DNA of 64,000 bases from Pseudomonadota bacterium (GTDB taxonomy: Bacteria; Myxococcota_A; UBA796; SXON01): assembly GCA_030684355.1 (NCBI GenBank), contig JAUXTN010000238.1, positions 42,690 through 106,689 of the forward strand, in the 5' to 3' direction. Each line of letters begins with the position of its first letter. Position 1 is the stretch's first letter. The notes under the pieces were generated by a model. The model worked only from the letters and a program-made list of their open reading frames with translations. It had not been told where the DNA came from and searched no databases. Made by a program: the position numbers and the translations under genes. Of the stretch, positions 7,487-16,475 are shown piece by piece.

Positions 7487-8263
7487 TCAGCTCCGACGCA
7501 GCCCCGCCGCCACCCGGTTGAGCGTGGCCGCGTTCGTCACGTCGACCCCCGCGGCGCTTAGCCCCGTGAGGGCGGACTGCAGCCTCGCGATCGTCTCCTC
7601 CTTCTTCTGCGCGATCCCCTTGTAGCGGGCGAACACGAGCTGGAGGCGGCGCGCGCGGGCCTCGTCGGCAGCCCCGAGATCCAGGATGACCTCGAAGAGG
7701 TGGATGAGGAGGTTGAGCTCCTCGCTCGAGGGGTCACCCGCCGGGACCGCGGCGTCGAAGGTGGCCTGGACGGGGCCGACCAGCGTCTCGTCGCCGTAGG
7801 ACCGGGCCGCGTCCGCGCCCACGGCCGGCGCCTCGGCGAGCACCGCCAGGATCCGCTGGGCGATGCGCTCGTCACGGGCCCCGCACTCCGCGAGCACCTC
7901 GGTGGCCTGGATCCAGCGGCTGCCGGCCAACGCGTGCGGCATGACCGCCTCGACGATCGTGGGGCCGAGCCCGGGGAGCGCCCACGCCGCCGAACGGCCG
8001 ACGGCGCTGTCAGCGGGGGCCTCGAGGAAGACCTCGAGGAGCGCGGGGATGGCGTCGGGGTCACGGAGGAGCCGGAGCACGTAGATGGCGCTGCGGGCGG
8101 CGTTGTTCTGGGGGGTCCCCTCGGGGGCCCAGCCAGCGCGGTTCGTGGCCATGGCGCAGAGCCGCGGCACCGCCGCCTTGCCGAGCGCGCGGACTTCGTT
8201 GACGAGGGTGGGCGAAGGCGTCGGGTGGCGCCCCAGGTGGGAGATCGGATCCTTGCGTGCCAT
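7487..8263 (-). CDS. HEAT/adaptin-like helical repeat protein
   Basis: 258 residues, almost all helical. Repeats such as 'RSAIYVLRLLRDPDAIPALLEVF' and 'RSAAWALPGLGPTIVEAVMPHAL' read as HEAT-type units about 35-40 residues apart, a scaffold fold for protein contacts. There is no signal peptide or catalytic motif, so it is probably cytoplasmic. ATG 8263 gives 'MARKDPISHLG'. The frame extends upstream only as a shadow of the neighbouring CotH gene. It sits 8 bases downstream of the CotH lipoprotein gene on the same strand, so the two are probably one transcript, although a functional link is not evident. Partner unknown. Confidence 0.7.
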   Translation of the reverse strand: MARKDPISHLGRHPTPSPTLVNEVRALGKAAVPRLCAMATNRAGWAPEGTPQNNAARSAIYVLRLLRDPDAIPALLEVFLEAPADSAVGRSAAWALPGLGPTIVEAVMPHALAGSRWIQATEVLAECGARDERIAQRILAVLAEAPAVGADAARSYGDETLVGPVQATFDAAVPAGDPSSEELNLLIHLFEVILDLGAADEARARRLQLVFARYKGIAQKKEETIARLQSALTGLSAAGVDVTNAATLNRVAAGLRRS

Positions 8264-8271
8264 GCGCCCCG

Positions 8272-10503
8272 TTATCGCGCGTCGAACCGCGCCGTGACCT
8301 CGGTGTCGGCGTCCATCGGGAGCGTGCGGCTGGCGCTCTCCCCGAGGCCGTCCGCCCAGCCCGCGAACACGTAGCCGTCGGCCGCGACGGCGGTGACCGT
8401 CACCGGGACGCCGAGGTAGTAGCGGCCGTCGAACGGCGGGTCGACGGTAACGACGGCGAGGTCGAAGCTGCCCGCACCGGAGGGGTCCGCGCGGAGCCCG
8501 AGCGTCGCGTGCCCGGCGAGGCCGAGGTTGGCGCGGAGGGTGCTGTCCACGACGTCGGCGCGCCGCTCGGCGAAGGTGCGCGCGTAGTCGACCGCGGACT
8601 CCCACTGGCTCATCGTGGCGCCGCCGCACCAGCGCTGGCGCTGCATCGCCATCACCGGGCGCACCTCGTCGGCGAGCGCGTCGAAGCGGGCGGCGGCCTC
8701 CTCGCCCGCGAGCGAGGTGTTGAGGAAGTCCGCGTGGATGTTCACGAAGCGGTCGCGGAAGGTGGGGTTCGCGAGGGCGGCGCCGATGGGGAGCCCCTTC
8801 CAGGTGCCGTTCACGGTCGTGGCGAGGTGGTCGTAGCCCCAGTCCGGCCAGCCGTGGCCGAAGTCGTAGGCCATCCAGCGAAAGCGCCCGCCCGGTGCCG
8901 CGGGGCGCCACATGCGGATGTTGTTGCCCCACCAGTCGGTGTTGCCGATCCACCCCTGCACCACGTTGGTCGCGATGAAGTTGTCGATGTCGACCTGGGC
9001 CTCGAACGCCGCGTAGGCGACGGGATCGGCGAGGTCCGACCCGTTCACGAGCGCCTCCAGCGCGTCGAAGGCGGTCCACGTGCCCTGCTCCAGCTCCCAG
9101 TTCGCGTCGTGCGTCCAGCCGAGCTTCACGCGGTCCAGCTCGTCGGGATCGACGCCGTGGTGGTCGGCGGCGTACCACTCGTCCAGGCGTTCCTTCAACT
9201 CGTAGACACCCCAGAGCGCCCCGTTGATGTAGACCAGCGCGGGCTCGTAGGCCTGTGCGTCCACCGTTGGGTTACGACGCCCATCGGCGTCCCGGAAGAG
9301 CGCCTGGACCGTGCCGTCCACGAGCTGCGTGCTGCACCAGTCGCCGCCGTTCCGCAGGTAGAGGCGGTGGTACACCGTGAACGGCTCGTCGGCGAAGATC
9401 GGCGCGCCGAACACGTCCGGCCCGTACCCGGACCGCGCCACGAGCTCGAAGTTGCGCTGGTCGAAGGCGCGGCTGTACCCGCCCGCGATCTGGAGGCCGG
9501 CGTCCTGGTCGACCAGCGAGGCGCCGCCCGGCGCGAAGACCTCGACGTGCACGTCCCGCTCGACCACCTCCCAGAAGTTGGCGCCGAAGTACGGGTAGTT
9601 TGGCTCGGCGTCCGGGCCGAGCTCGTAGATGCCGGTCTCGGGGTCGAAGAGGTCGGGCGGGTCGGCGGCCAGCGAGATGATGCGGACGCCCTTGGCGGCG
9701 AGCCCGGTGTCCTCGAAGTAGGTCGCGGTCGCGACGCGGCTCGGCCAGAGCCCGTCGGCAAACGCACGCGCGCGCACGACGACCGGAGCGTCCACCGCGT
9801 CGAGGGCGAGGGCCACCGGGAACACCTCGCTCGTGACGTCGGGGGGCGCGCCGTCGAGCGTGTAGCGGACATCGGAGCCCGCGGCGGTCACCTCCACGTC
9901 GGCGTGGAAGCCGCCCGGGGGCGAGAGGACCGGCGGGTCGGCGAACCCCACCCGCCACTCCGTGTGGTTGGTCTCGCCCGGCGTCGGCGTGAGGAAGTAG
10001 CCCCAGGCATCGCTGTCGTCGCGGCCATACGCGACGTCCGCGTAGAGGCGCCCGGTCGCGACGTGATCGGCCACGCAGCCGTCCGGCATGCGCAGGAACA
10101 GGTCCTCGCCGAGCGCGTCGAGGCCGAAGTCGGCGTGCAGCTCGGTGACGGCGCGGTCCTTCGACGAGGCCCAGACGACGAGGGGCGCGGCCGGATCCAA
10201 CGTCCGCGCGGGCAGCACCCACCCCTCGCCCCCGTCGGAGACGGACCAGCCGCCGATGTCCACGGGCTCGGCGCCGTCGGGCAGGCCGAGCTCGATCCAG
10301 TCGGAGGTGTCCCCGTCGGCGTCGGTGGCGCCGTGGTGGTTCGCCGCGACGAGCTCCTGGAGCCGCACCGGGGGCGCGCCCTCGCAGGCGACCCAGGCGG
10401 GCGCGGTGTCCGCGGGCACCTCCTCGACCGGATCCGGGGCGTCGCGCGGCCCGACCGGGGTGGGGCCGTCGTCGGAGCACGCCTGGAGCACGAAGAGCAG
10501 CAT
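8272..10503 (-). CDS. CotH-kinase family lipoprotein with lamin-tail domain
   Basis: 743 residues. A very short N-terminus 'MLLFVLQAC' ends in a lipobox-like Cys, so it is probably a lipoprotein, though the signal lacks a basic n-region. An upstream start is possible. Next comes a lamin-tail-like domain ('LQELVAANHHGATDADGDTSDWIEL', residues about 45-150), a chitobiase C-terminal-like beta domain ('VRYTLDGAPPDVTSEV', about 200-250) and the CotH protein-kinase-like domain (about 260-640, with 'GVYELKERLDEWY' and 'MAYDFGHGWPDWG'). The end is a short InlB-type beta repeat ('ADGYVFAGWADG'). CotH proteins phosphorylate secreted or coat proteins in Bacillus; here the target is unknown. It is divergent from the NYN gene and followed by the HEAT-like gene. 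One of three CotH genes in the window. Confidence 0.88.
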   Translation of the reverse strand: MLLFVLQACSDDGPTPVGPRDAPDPVEEVPADTAPAWVACEGAPPVRLQELVAANHHGATDADGDTSDWIELGLPDGAEPVDIGGWSVSDGGEGWVLPARTLDPAAPLVVWASSKDRAVTELHADFGLDALGEDLFLRMPDGCVADHVATGRLYADVAYGRDDSDAWGYFLTPTPGETNHTEWRVGFADPPVLSPPGGFHADVEVTAAGSDVRYTLDGAPPDVTSEVFPVALALDAVDAPVVVRARAFADGLWPSRVATATYFEDTGLAAKGVRIISLAADPPDLFDPETGIYELGPDAEPNYPYFGANFWEVVERDVHVEVFAPGGASLVDQDAGLQIAGGYSRAFDQRNFELVARSGYGPDVFGAPIFADEPFTVYHRLYLRNGGDWCSTQLVDGTVQALFRDADGRRNPTVDAQAYEPALVYINGALWGVYELKERLDEWYAADHHGVDPDELDRVKLGWTHDANWELEQGTWTAFDALEALVNGSDLADPVAYAAFEAQVDIDNFIATNVVQGWIGNTDWWGNNIRMWRPAAPGGRFRWMAYDFGHGWPDWGYDHLATTVNGTWKGLPIGAALANPTFRDRFVNIHADFLNTSLAGEEAAARFDALADEVRPVMAMQRQRWCGGATMSQWESAVDYARTFAERRADVVDSTLRANLGLAGHATLGLRADPSGAGSFDLAVVTVDPPFDGRYYLGVPVTVTAVAADGYVFAGWADGLGESASRTLPMDADTEVTARFDAR

Positions 10504-10586
10504 CCACGCGAGAATACAGTAATGCCGGCCTGCCGGCTGCTGTCCGGACGGTCGAGACGGCGGCGTCTCCAGCGCGAGGTTCCCCG

Positions 10587-11780
10587 ATGCACACCCCCGG
10601 ACCCGCCCCCGTGGCCCTCTTCGTCGATGCCGAGAACGTGTCCTGGTGCGACGGCGCGAAGCTCGACGCCCTGGTCGCGCGCGCGTCCGCGCACGGCCCG
10701 CTCCTCGTCCGCCGCGCCTATGCCAACTGGAGCCAGCCGGGGATGCACCGGATCCAGGCCGAGCTCTCGCGCCTCGGCTTCGACCTCGTGCAGGTGTTCC
10801 ACCCGGTGGCCCGCAAGAACTCGGCCGACATCCACATGACGGTCGACGCCGTGGAGCTCCTCGCCTTGGAGCCCACGATCCAGTGGTTCTACCTCGTGAC
10901 CGGTGACTCCGACTTCGCGCCCCTGTTCCGCCGGCTGCGCGAGCGCGCGAAGTGGGTGGTCGGCTGCGGGCCCCGCTCGAAGCTCAGCGACAGCGTGCGG
11001 ACATCGTGCACCGCGTATGTGTACCCCGAGGACCTGCGTACGGGAGGAAAGGCGCCGGGGGTCGCGCTCAGGGCGGTCCCCAAGGCGCCCGCGGTCCCGA
11101 TGGCACCGCCGGTTGCGATGACACCGCCGGTTGCGATGGCACCGCCGGTTGCGATGACACCGCCGGTCCCCAAGGCGCCCGCAGTTGCCATGCCACCGGC
11201 GGTCCCGACGGCACGCGCCGTCCCCACCCCGCCCCCGCCCCCCCGCGCCGACGACACCCCGCCTGCCGACAGCACCCCCCTCCCCTCCGCCTACCAACGC
11301 CTCCTCCGCAAGCAGGGCTGGTCGAGCGTCGCCTTCCCCGACCTCGTCGCCATGCACGCCGCGCTGTTCGACGCGCCGTCGCCGTTCACGCGGGACACCG
11401 GCCTCTCCTTCGGCGTGGTCGTGCTCGGCGAGGAGCGGATCACGCCCGCGCGCAAGGCGTGGAGCCTGCTCCGCAAGGTCGGGGTGGTGCAGTGTGTCGC
11501 TCCGTCCACGGAGGCAGACTCGCTCTTCGCCATGTACGGACCGGCCGACATGGGGGGGCTCCTCGACCTCGTCGACACGCACCTGCTCGCGCGCATCGGG
11601 CGCGCCGCGGCGGCGGGGGCCTTCCCCTACGACCTCGATGCCGTGCGGCCCCTGCTCTACGGCGCCTCTGACGACGCGCGCGTGGCCCGCATCGAGGCGG
11701 ACGCCCTGCGGCTGGAGTTCGAGCGGCCGGAGCTCGAGCGGCCGGAGCTCGAGCGGCCAGCGACGGCGGCGGCGAAGTAG
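10587..11780 (+). CDS. NYN-domain nuclease (LabA/DUF88 type) with C-terminal helical domain
   Basis: 397 residues. The N-terminal NYN/PIN-like domain (residues 8-150) has the acidic residues expected of a metal-dependent RNase: Asp14 in 'LFVDAEN', Asp81 and Asp87 in 'SADIHMTVDA', Asp107/Asp109 in 'VTGDSDF'. A Pro-rich linker (about 155-235) contains 6-residue repeats 'PPVAMT/PPVAMA' encoded by 18-bp tandem DNA repeats. The C-terminal part (about 240-310) resembles the small winged OST-HTH/LOTUS domains that often follow NYN, but this is less certain. The protein ends in 'ERPELERPELERP' repeats. ATG 10587 has GAGG upstream. Divergent from the CotH gene; the next gene is convergent. Probably cytoplasmic RNA processing or degradation. 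Confidence 0.85.
   Translation: MHTPGPAPVALFVDAENVSWCDGAKLDALVARASAHGPLLVRRAYANWSQPGMHRIQAELSRLGFDLVQVFHPVARKNSADIHMTVDAVELLALEPTIQWFYLVTGDSDFAPLFRRLRERAKWVVGCGPRSKLSDSVRTSCTAYVYPEDLRTGGKAPGVALRAVPKAPAVPMAPPVAMTPPVAMAPPVAMTPPVPKAPAVAMPPAVPTARAVPTPPPPPRADDTPPADSTPLPSAYQRLLRKQGWSSVAFPDLVAMHAALFDAPSPFTRDTGLSFGVVVLGEERITPARKAWSLLRKVGVVQCVAPSTEADSLFAMYGPADMGGLLDLVDTHLLARIGRAAAAGAFPYDLDAVRPLLYGASDDARVARIEADALRLEFERPELERPELERPATAAAK
11097..11168 (+). repeat. 18-bp tandem repeat in the NYN linker
   Basis: Four units of GCGATGRCACCGCCGGTT (11097, 11115, 11133, 11151), alternating A/G at one site so the true period is 36 bp. Flanked on both sides by CGGTCCCCAAGGCGCCCGC. It is in frame and codes for the Pro-rich linker. 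Confidence 0.85.
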
Positions 11781-11782
11781 GG

Positions 11783-13282
11783 CTACTGCCGCGGGAGGAG
11801 GGTCCGGCCGTTCAGTTCGACGGGGAGGTGCCCCTCGCGCTCGCGGCCGTCGCAACGGGTACGCACCCGGTGCCACTGCATGTCGGTCGAGAGGACCTCG
11901 ATGGGCGCGTTGTCGTAGAGGCGGCAGAGCTCGCGGCGGTGCTCGCCCGGGGTGTCCTGCACGACCTCCAGCACCCTCGACAGCGGGATCGTCCTGTCGA
12001 ACAGCGGCACACCGCGGCTGCCGACCCCCTGGAGCACGCGCATGTCCGCCACCCGCGCGGGGGGCGCCCGGAGCGCGTTCACCTCGCCGGCCAAGGCAGG
12101 GTCGTACTCGACGGCGTCGGAGAGGACCTGGTCCCAGCCCGGGTCGCCCAGCGCCCGCATCGCCTCCGCCGCGTACAGCCGGCACGGGCCGCTCTTCGGC
12201 GAGAGCACGAGGCAGACCGCGAGGTCTTCCAGGGCCCCGGAGGGGTCGCCCCCGCGCAGCCGTGCGAGCCCCCGCCGCTCGTAGACCTGGGGTTCGGCCG
12301 GCACGATCACCAGGAGGTCGTCGTACTTCTCCACGGCCTCCGCCCACTCCCCCGTGCCCGCGAGGCCGTTGGCCTCGTAGTAGAGGTTCTTGGGTAGGCC
12401 CTGGTTGATCGAGTGGCCGTTCGGCACGGGCGTCGCGACCATCGCGAGCTCGGAGTGCTTCGCCCACCCGGTGACGGGCGCTCCGTCACAGGTCGCGTGG
12501 ACCCCCAACCATCCGCCGCCCATCGCGAACGCCGATACGTCCGAGGAGGTGCCGGCGCAGCGCTGCTTCGGCGCGCCGTACCCGGGGCCATCGGTGCTCG
12601 CCTGGACGTCGGACGTTTCCCACGGCAGCGGCGGGCGTGACCAGAGCGCGACTCCGTAGACGACGACCGGGGCCGTGGTGAGCGGCTGCGGGACCGGCTC
12701 GACGACGGCGACGACCGGCGCGGGCGGCGCGGCCGTGACGGTGGTGGTCGTAGGGTTCTGGGCGGGGCTGGCCTGCGCGACGAGCCAGAGACCGCCCACG
12801 CCCAGGACCGCGAGGCTGGCGACGCCGGCGACGAGCGCGAGGCCCCCGACGAGGAACCAGCGGGTCGGGGGGCGGGGCCTGGCCAGCTTCAGGTGATCGT
12901 AGAGGTACCACTTGACGATTCCCGCGAGCGCGTCGACCACGTGGTAGGCGTACGCCGGGTCCATCAGCTCGTCGCGCGGATGCGCGCCCTCGTTCCCGAG
13001 CCCTTGCACGGTCCCGACCATGAGCATCACCGGCTTCGGGACGAACCGCGCCGCGAGGCGCCTCATCTCCTCGAAGTCGAGCGATTCGAGCTTCTTGGTG
13101 TCGGGGGGGAGGATCGCGCGCAAGATCGCTTCGGTTACCCGCCGCGCCTTGAGAGCGGAGGTCTCCGGGTCCTTCTCCGCGTAGTCGATGGCGAAGTTCG
13201 CGTCGCGTGCGGGCCCTTCCCCCAACACGCGCAGCCGCTCGAACAGCGGCCGATAATTCTCCACGTCTCGAGACGTCGTCAC
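11783..13282 (-). CDS. DUF4145-TM-TPR membrane protein
   Basis: 499 residues. Residues 1-120 resemble DUF4145 ('FAIDYAEKDPETSALKARR', 'EAILRAILP', 'GLGNEGAHP'), a helical domain often tied to restriction, defence or signalling proteins. One transmembrane helix follows (about 142-168), then a Thr/Pro linker, an SH3-like segment with Cys residues (about 215-290) and two or three TPR-like helices (about 300-400). The C-terminus has a second SH3-like stretch ending 'NGRTLLPRQ'. Start GTG 13282; GTG 13264 is also possible. It lies 57 bases after the four-gene overlapping cassette on the same strand, so it may be its last member. It would place a large domain outside the membrane. Function unknown. 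Confidence 0.65.
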   Translation of the reverse strand: MTTSRDVENYRPLFERLRVLGEGPARDANFAIDYAEKDPETSALKARRVTEAILRAILPPDTKKLESLDFEEMRRLAARFVPKPVMLMVGTVQGLGNEGAHPRDELMDPAYAYHVVDALAGIVKWYLYDHLKLARPRPPTRWFLVGGLALVAGVASLAVLGVGGLWLVAQASPAQNPTTTTVTAAPPAPVVAVVEPVPQPLTTAPVVVYGVALWSRPPLPWETSDVQASTDGPGYGAPKQRCAGTSSDVSAFAMGGGWLGVHATCDGAPVTGWAKHSELAMVATPVPNGHSINQGLPKNLYYEANGLAGTGEWAEAVEKYDDLLVIVPAEPQVYERRGLARLRGGDPSGALEDLAVCLVLSPKSGPCRLYAAEAMRALGDPGWDQVLSDAVEYDPALAGEVNALRAPPARVADMRVLQGVGSRGVPLFDRTIPLSRVLEVVQDTPGEHRRELCRLYDNAPIEVLSTDMQWHRVRTRCDGREREGHLPVELNGRTLLPRQ

Positions 13283-13339
13283 GGGATCCTGCTCGTCGAA
13301 GACCCGCAGTGTATCAGCATGCCCGAGACATCTCGTGCG

Positions 13340-14752
13340 TCAGTACCGCCACTCCCGCGCCAGCACCGTCCCCAACGACTCCCCCGGCGCGAGGCAACGC
13401 TGGAACCGGAGGTAGTCGCGCTGCCCATCCGGCTCCGTCGCCAGGGTCGCGTGGGCGTCGGCATCGTCGGGGTCCAGCACGAGCCGGGCGAGCGCCTGCT
13501 CCTCGGGACTGCCACGCTGCGCCACGTCCGGATCCCACCGCCAACCGGTGACCAGCGTGGGGTCGTCGTGGACGAGCCGCTCGCGCAGGTTCCGATGCCC
13601 CGCCGCATGAGCGGCGCGGTAGAGCGCCCGGGCGATCCAGTGGTGCTGGGCCTGGTGGCGCTGGCTCTCGACGGCCAGCCGGACCAGGGCGCGGTCCAGC
13701 TCACGACCGGGCGTGGCGGCGCAGAGGATGGCCTCGACCCGGAGCCGCTCGCAGAGGGCCAGGCTGGCCTTCCCGGGCTCGTGGAGGGCGAACCAGCCCG
13801 CGATGGCGCGATCGAGCCAGGCTCCGGCGGTGTCGTAGCGGCGCCAGGACGCGTAGAGCCGCCCCAGGGCACCCATCACGAAGAGGTGGGGCGGGAAGAC
13901 CTCGCGGTCGGGGCCGACGAGGGGCTCCCAGCGGGTCGCCTCGGTCTCCCACCCCTCGGTGGCGTCGTCCGCGAGGCCCTGGAGCAGGTGGGCCGCGCAC
14001 TCGAGCCGCACCGCCAGCGGCAGGCGGGCCAGGAGCTCGGTGCAGTCGTCGAGGCCCTCGGCCGCGCCCCCGTGGCGACGGGCGACCCGGGCGGCCACCG
14101 CAAGCTCGGCCTTGGGGTGGGACACGGCGAGGCGCTCGATGCCCGCGGCGATGGCGCGCCACGGTCGGCTCCCGTGCTGGCGCAGCGCGTAGGTCCAGGC
14201 GGCATCGGCGGCGTCTCCGCCGAGCGCCGGGAACACCGGGGCGGGCCAGAGCGTGTCCACGGCCTCCCGGAGCGTGCGGACGGCGACGACGCGGAGATCG
14301 GCCCGTCCGACGTCCCCGACCTGGTCCGCGCACACCACGAGCGTGGCGCCCGCGGGCAGCGCCGCCGCCTTCTGGGCGAGCCCCTTGACGGGCTCCACGG
14401 CGCCCGCCTGGGTGACCCGGCCGCTGGCCCAGAGGCCGCCCGGAGGGGCCTTGGGCAGCGGCACGCCCATCCAACGGGACGCCCGCCAGAGCGCCACGGA
14501 GAGCTCGTAGCTGCCGTCGCGGATGGCCACGGGGGCGTAGGTGCCGGGCGGCGAGCTGCGGTGGAGCGCGGAGGTGGGGAGGGAGGCGTCGATCTGGCGC
14601 ACATCCGCGACCCAGGGGACGCTCGCGCCGACGGCGGCGTCGAGGCATGCCCGGACATGCGGCGTGAGGTCGGTCAGGACCGAGCCGGGCTCGGGCGGGC
14701 CGTAGGCGAACTGGTGCACCCCCGCGCCGTCCAGGACGAGGACGCCGATCAC
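13340..14752 (-). CDS. Lon-protease-fold protein lacking the catalytic dyad, with helical repeat tail
   Basis: 470 residues. Residues about 70-190 follow the Lon (S16) proteolytic domain: 'DGSYELSVALW', then 'GRVTQAGAVEPVKGLAQK', then 'AGATLVV' and 'REAVDTLW'. In E. coli Lon the dyad is Ser679-Lys722. By alignment the Ser site is Tyr82 and the Lys site is Ala126, so the domain is probably non-proteolytic and used for binding. Residues about 200-470 are helical and Ala/Arg/Leu-rich, in TPR-like pairs, with no other motif. GTG 14752 overlaps the upstream stop by 4 bp (GTGA). Last of four overlapping genes and probably translated by coupling. No signal peptide. The Lon-fold reading is from sequence pattern only and needs a profile search. 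Confidence 0.6.
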   Translation of the reverse strand: MIGVLVLDGAGVHQFAYGPPEPGSVLTDLTPHVRACLDAAVGASVPWVADVRQIDASLPTSALHRSSPPGTYAPVAIRDGSYELSVALWRASRWMGVPLPKAPPGGLWASGRVTQAGAVEPVKGLAQKAAALPAGATLVVCADQVGDVGRADLRVVAVRTLREAVDTLWPAPVFPALGGDAADAAWTYALRQHGSRPWRAIAAGIERLAVSHPKAELAVAARVARRHGGAAEGLDDCTELLARLPLAVRLECAAHLLQGLADDATEGWETEATRWEPLVGPDREVFPPHLFVMGALGRLYASWRRYDTAGAWLDRAIAGWFALHEPGKASLALCERLRVEAILCAATPGRELDRALVRLAVESQRHQAQHHWIARALYRAAHAAGHRNLRERLVHDDPTLVTGWRWDPDVAQRGSPEEQALARLVLDPDDADAHATLATEPDGQRDYLRFQRCLAPGESLGTVLAREWRY

Positions 14753-15831
14753 GCGCGGCCCCACCACCGGGCGAGCGCGCGCGCCTCGTGCTGGAGCCGG
14801 ACGGGGACGGGGTCGAGGTCGACCTCGGCGAGCCCGGCGGCGTCCGCCGCGTCGTCGATCCGCCCGAGCAGGGTGTCGAGCCCCTCGCAGTGGCCCGCGA
14901 GCGACAGCACGATCCGGCCGCTCTCCAGCACGTCCCGCGTGACGGCGGCACGGGCGACGCCGGGCACGTCCACGGCGCCGGGGAGCGCCTGGTGCAACGC
15001 CTGGGCGCGCGCGTCGGCCTCCCGCCGCACGTCCTCCCAGGTCGCGCTCGGTATGGTGCCGACCCAGGCGCGAACGGCATCGAGGTGCGGGGGGGCGGCC
15101 CCGGAGAGCACGCGGGCGACGATGTCCCCGTGGTCCGTGGCGTAGCGGACGTAGAGGCCGACGTGGTCCACCGTGCCCTCCGCCTCCGCGACGAGGTGCG
15201 GGTCGAGCGTGGCGAGCGCGTCGAGCGCGGCCCAATCGGGCGCGGGGACCCGCACCGGGGCGGCCTCTTCGCGGCAGAGCGTCGCCATGCCGTGCTCCGC
15301 CACGAGCACCCAGCCGCCCCGGAGGCGCAACGCGGCGCACGGGCCCGGCGGGAGGAAGAGCCACTCGACGCCGGCATCGTCGACGTCGACGCGGATGTCG
15401 CCCTCCAACAGGCCGACACAGTCGGCGTCCGCGACCCGGAGCCAGCGTGCGTCGGCGCGGCTGCGCAGCACGGTCGGGAGCGCGGCGAGATCGGCGGGCA
15501 CGGCGTCCGCCCCGGTCCACGCCACGGGGTTGGCCTCTCCGTACCGGGCGTGAAGCCCCATCGGCGGTAGCGCCGCGGGCGCCGCGTCGTCCTGCTCCGC
15601 GGAGGTGCCCGGATCGTCGAGGGCGTCGAGCAGCCCCTGGGGATCGAAGGCCGGCCGTGGGGCCGCGAGCGGGTCGCCGAGGGCCAGGGCCTCCCCTACC
15701 CCGTCGAGCTGCGGCGGCCGGCTCTCGTAGCGCGGTTGGAGGGCGTGCATGCGGGGGATGCGACGGGCGAGCCCCTCGAGGACCTCGCGGAGGTGGGGGT
15801 GCAGCCATCTGGGATCAGCGGAGCGGGTCAT
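14749..15831 (-). CDS. Unknown protein of the four-gene overlapping cassette
   Basis: 360 residues, no family recognised. The N-terminus (1-60, 'LHPHLREVLEGLARRIPRM') is helical. Residues about 100-210 look like mixed beta strands ('CVGLLEGDIRVDVDDAGVEW', 'LRLRGGWVLVAEHG'), and the C-terminal 150 residues are helical with Val/Ala/Asp-rich segments. There is no signal peptide, membrane helix or obvious catalytic motif. ATG 15831 overlaps the sigma-like gene's stop (ATGA) and its own stop overlaps the next start (GTGA), so it is fixed in the middle of a translationally coupled operon. Its role is probably to work with the neighbours; nothing in the sequence says how. Confidence 0.7.
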   Translation of the reverse strand: MTRSADPRWLHPHLREVLEGLARRIPRMHALQPRYESRPPQLDGVGEALALGDPLAAPRPAFDPQGLLDALDDPGTSAEQDDAAPAALPPMGLHARYGEANPVAWTGADAVPADLAALPTVLRSRADARWLRVADADCVGLLEGDIRVDVDDAGVEWLFLPPGPCAALRLRGGWVLVAEHGMATLCREEAAPVRVPAPDWAALDALATLDPHLVAEAEGTVDHVGLYVRYATDHGDIVARVLSGAAPPHLDAVRAWVGTIPSATWEDVRREADARAQALHQALPGAVDVPGVARAAVTRDVLESGRIVLSLAGHCEGLDTLLGRIDDAADAAGLAEVDLDPVPVRLQHEARALARWWGRA

Positions 15832-16475
15832 GGTTCACCATCCCGATGACGCGCCGCGCCCGACCCACCGGACAGCACGCGCAGGTTGAGGAGCTCGCGG
15901 AAGCCGCGCACGTCGTCTTCGTCGGCGTGCTCGCAGACGGCCTCTGCCATGCGGGCATGCGCCCGCTGCGCGCTCCCGACGTTGGCGCGGGGGTCCTCCT
16001 CGCGGACGACCGCATCCAGGGTGCGGCTCTCGTCGACGGTGCGCCAGAAGCGGCGCCACGCGGTCGCGAGGGCCTCGCGGTCCTGCGCGCGACGCGCCTC
16101 CGAGGCCGCGGCGAACGCCGCCTTGAAGCGGGCCACGGGGTCCGAGCCCATGGGCCCGTGGGAGCCGCCGAGCCGCTCGAGCTCCTCCGCGTCCACCCCC
16201 TTCGTCCGGACGCGTCGCAGCACGTCGAGGAGGCGGTTCGAGAGGGCGCGGCGCACCCAGGCGTCGGCGTTGCCGACGTTCAGGGTGCCGGCCACGACCT
16301 GGCTCCAGATGTGCACGAGGAGGTCCTGGGCCACCTGCTCACCGGTGGCCGAGTCGAGGCCCCGCTCCGCGGCCAGGATGCGCCCGAGCCGGTGGAGGCC
16401 GGCCACCAGGGTCTCGGCAGCCTCGCGGTCCCGCGGATCGGCGGTGAGGCGCGTCAGCGCGTCGTTGAGGCTCAT
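15828..16475 (-). CDS. Sigma-70 region 2-like protein without a clear region 4
   Basis: 215 residues. Residues 20-95 match ECF sigma region 2 in pattern ('EQVAQDLLVHIWSQ' for the -10/core-binding helix, then 'ADAWVRRALSNRLLDVLRR'). The rest does not show the expected region 4 helix-turn-helix. It is helical and Ala/Arg/Glu-rich ('FKAAFAAASEARRAQDREAL'). It may be a divergent sigma factor controlling its own cassette, or a sigma-like domain with another job. ATG 16475 overlaps the stop of the DUF3800-like gene (ATGA) and the stop overlaps the next start (ATGA). No signal peptide. Confidence 0.6.
   Translation of the reverse strand: MSLNDALTRLTADPRDREAAETLVAGLHRLGRILAAERGLDSATGEQVAQDLLVHIWSQVVAGTLNVGNADAWVRRALSNRLLDVLRRVRTKGVDAEELERLGGSHGPMGSDPVARFKAAFAAASEARRAQDREALATAWRRFWRTVDESRTLDAVVREEDPRANVGSAQRAHARMAEAVCEHADEDDVRGFRELLNLRVLSGGSGAARHRDGEP

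Noticed and set aside
11097..11168. Possible CRISPR-like repeat array
   Set aside because: Repeats are directly adjacent 18-bp coding units without spacers.
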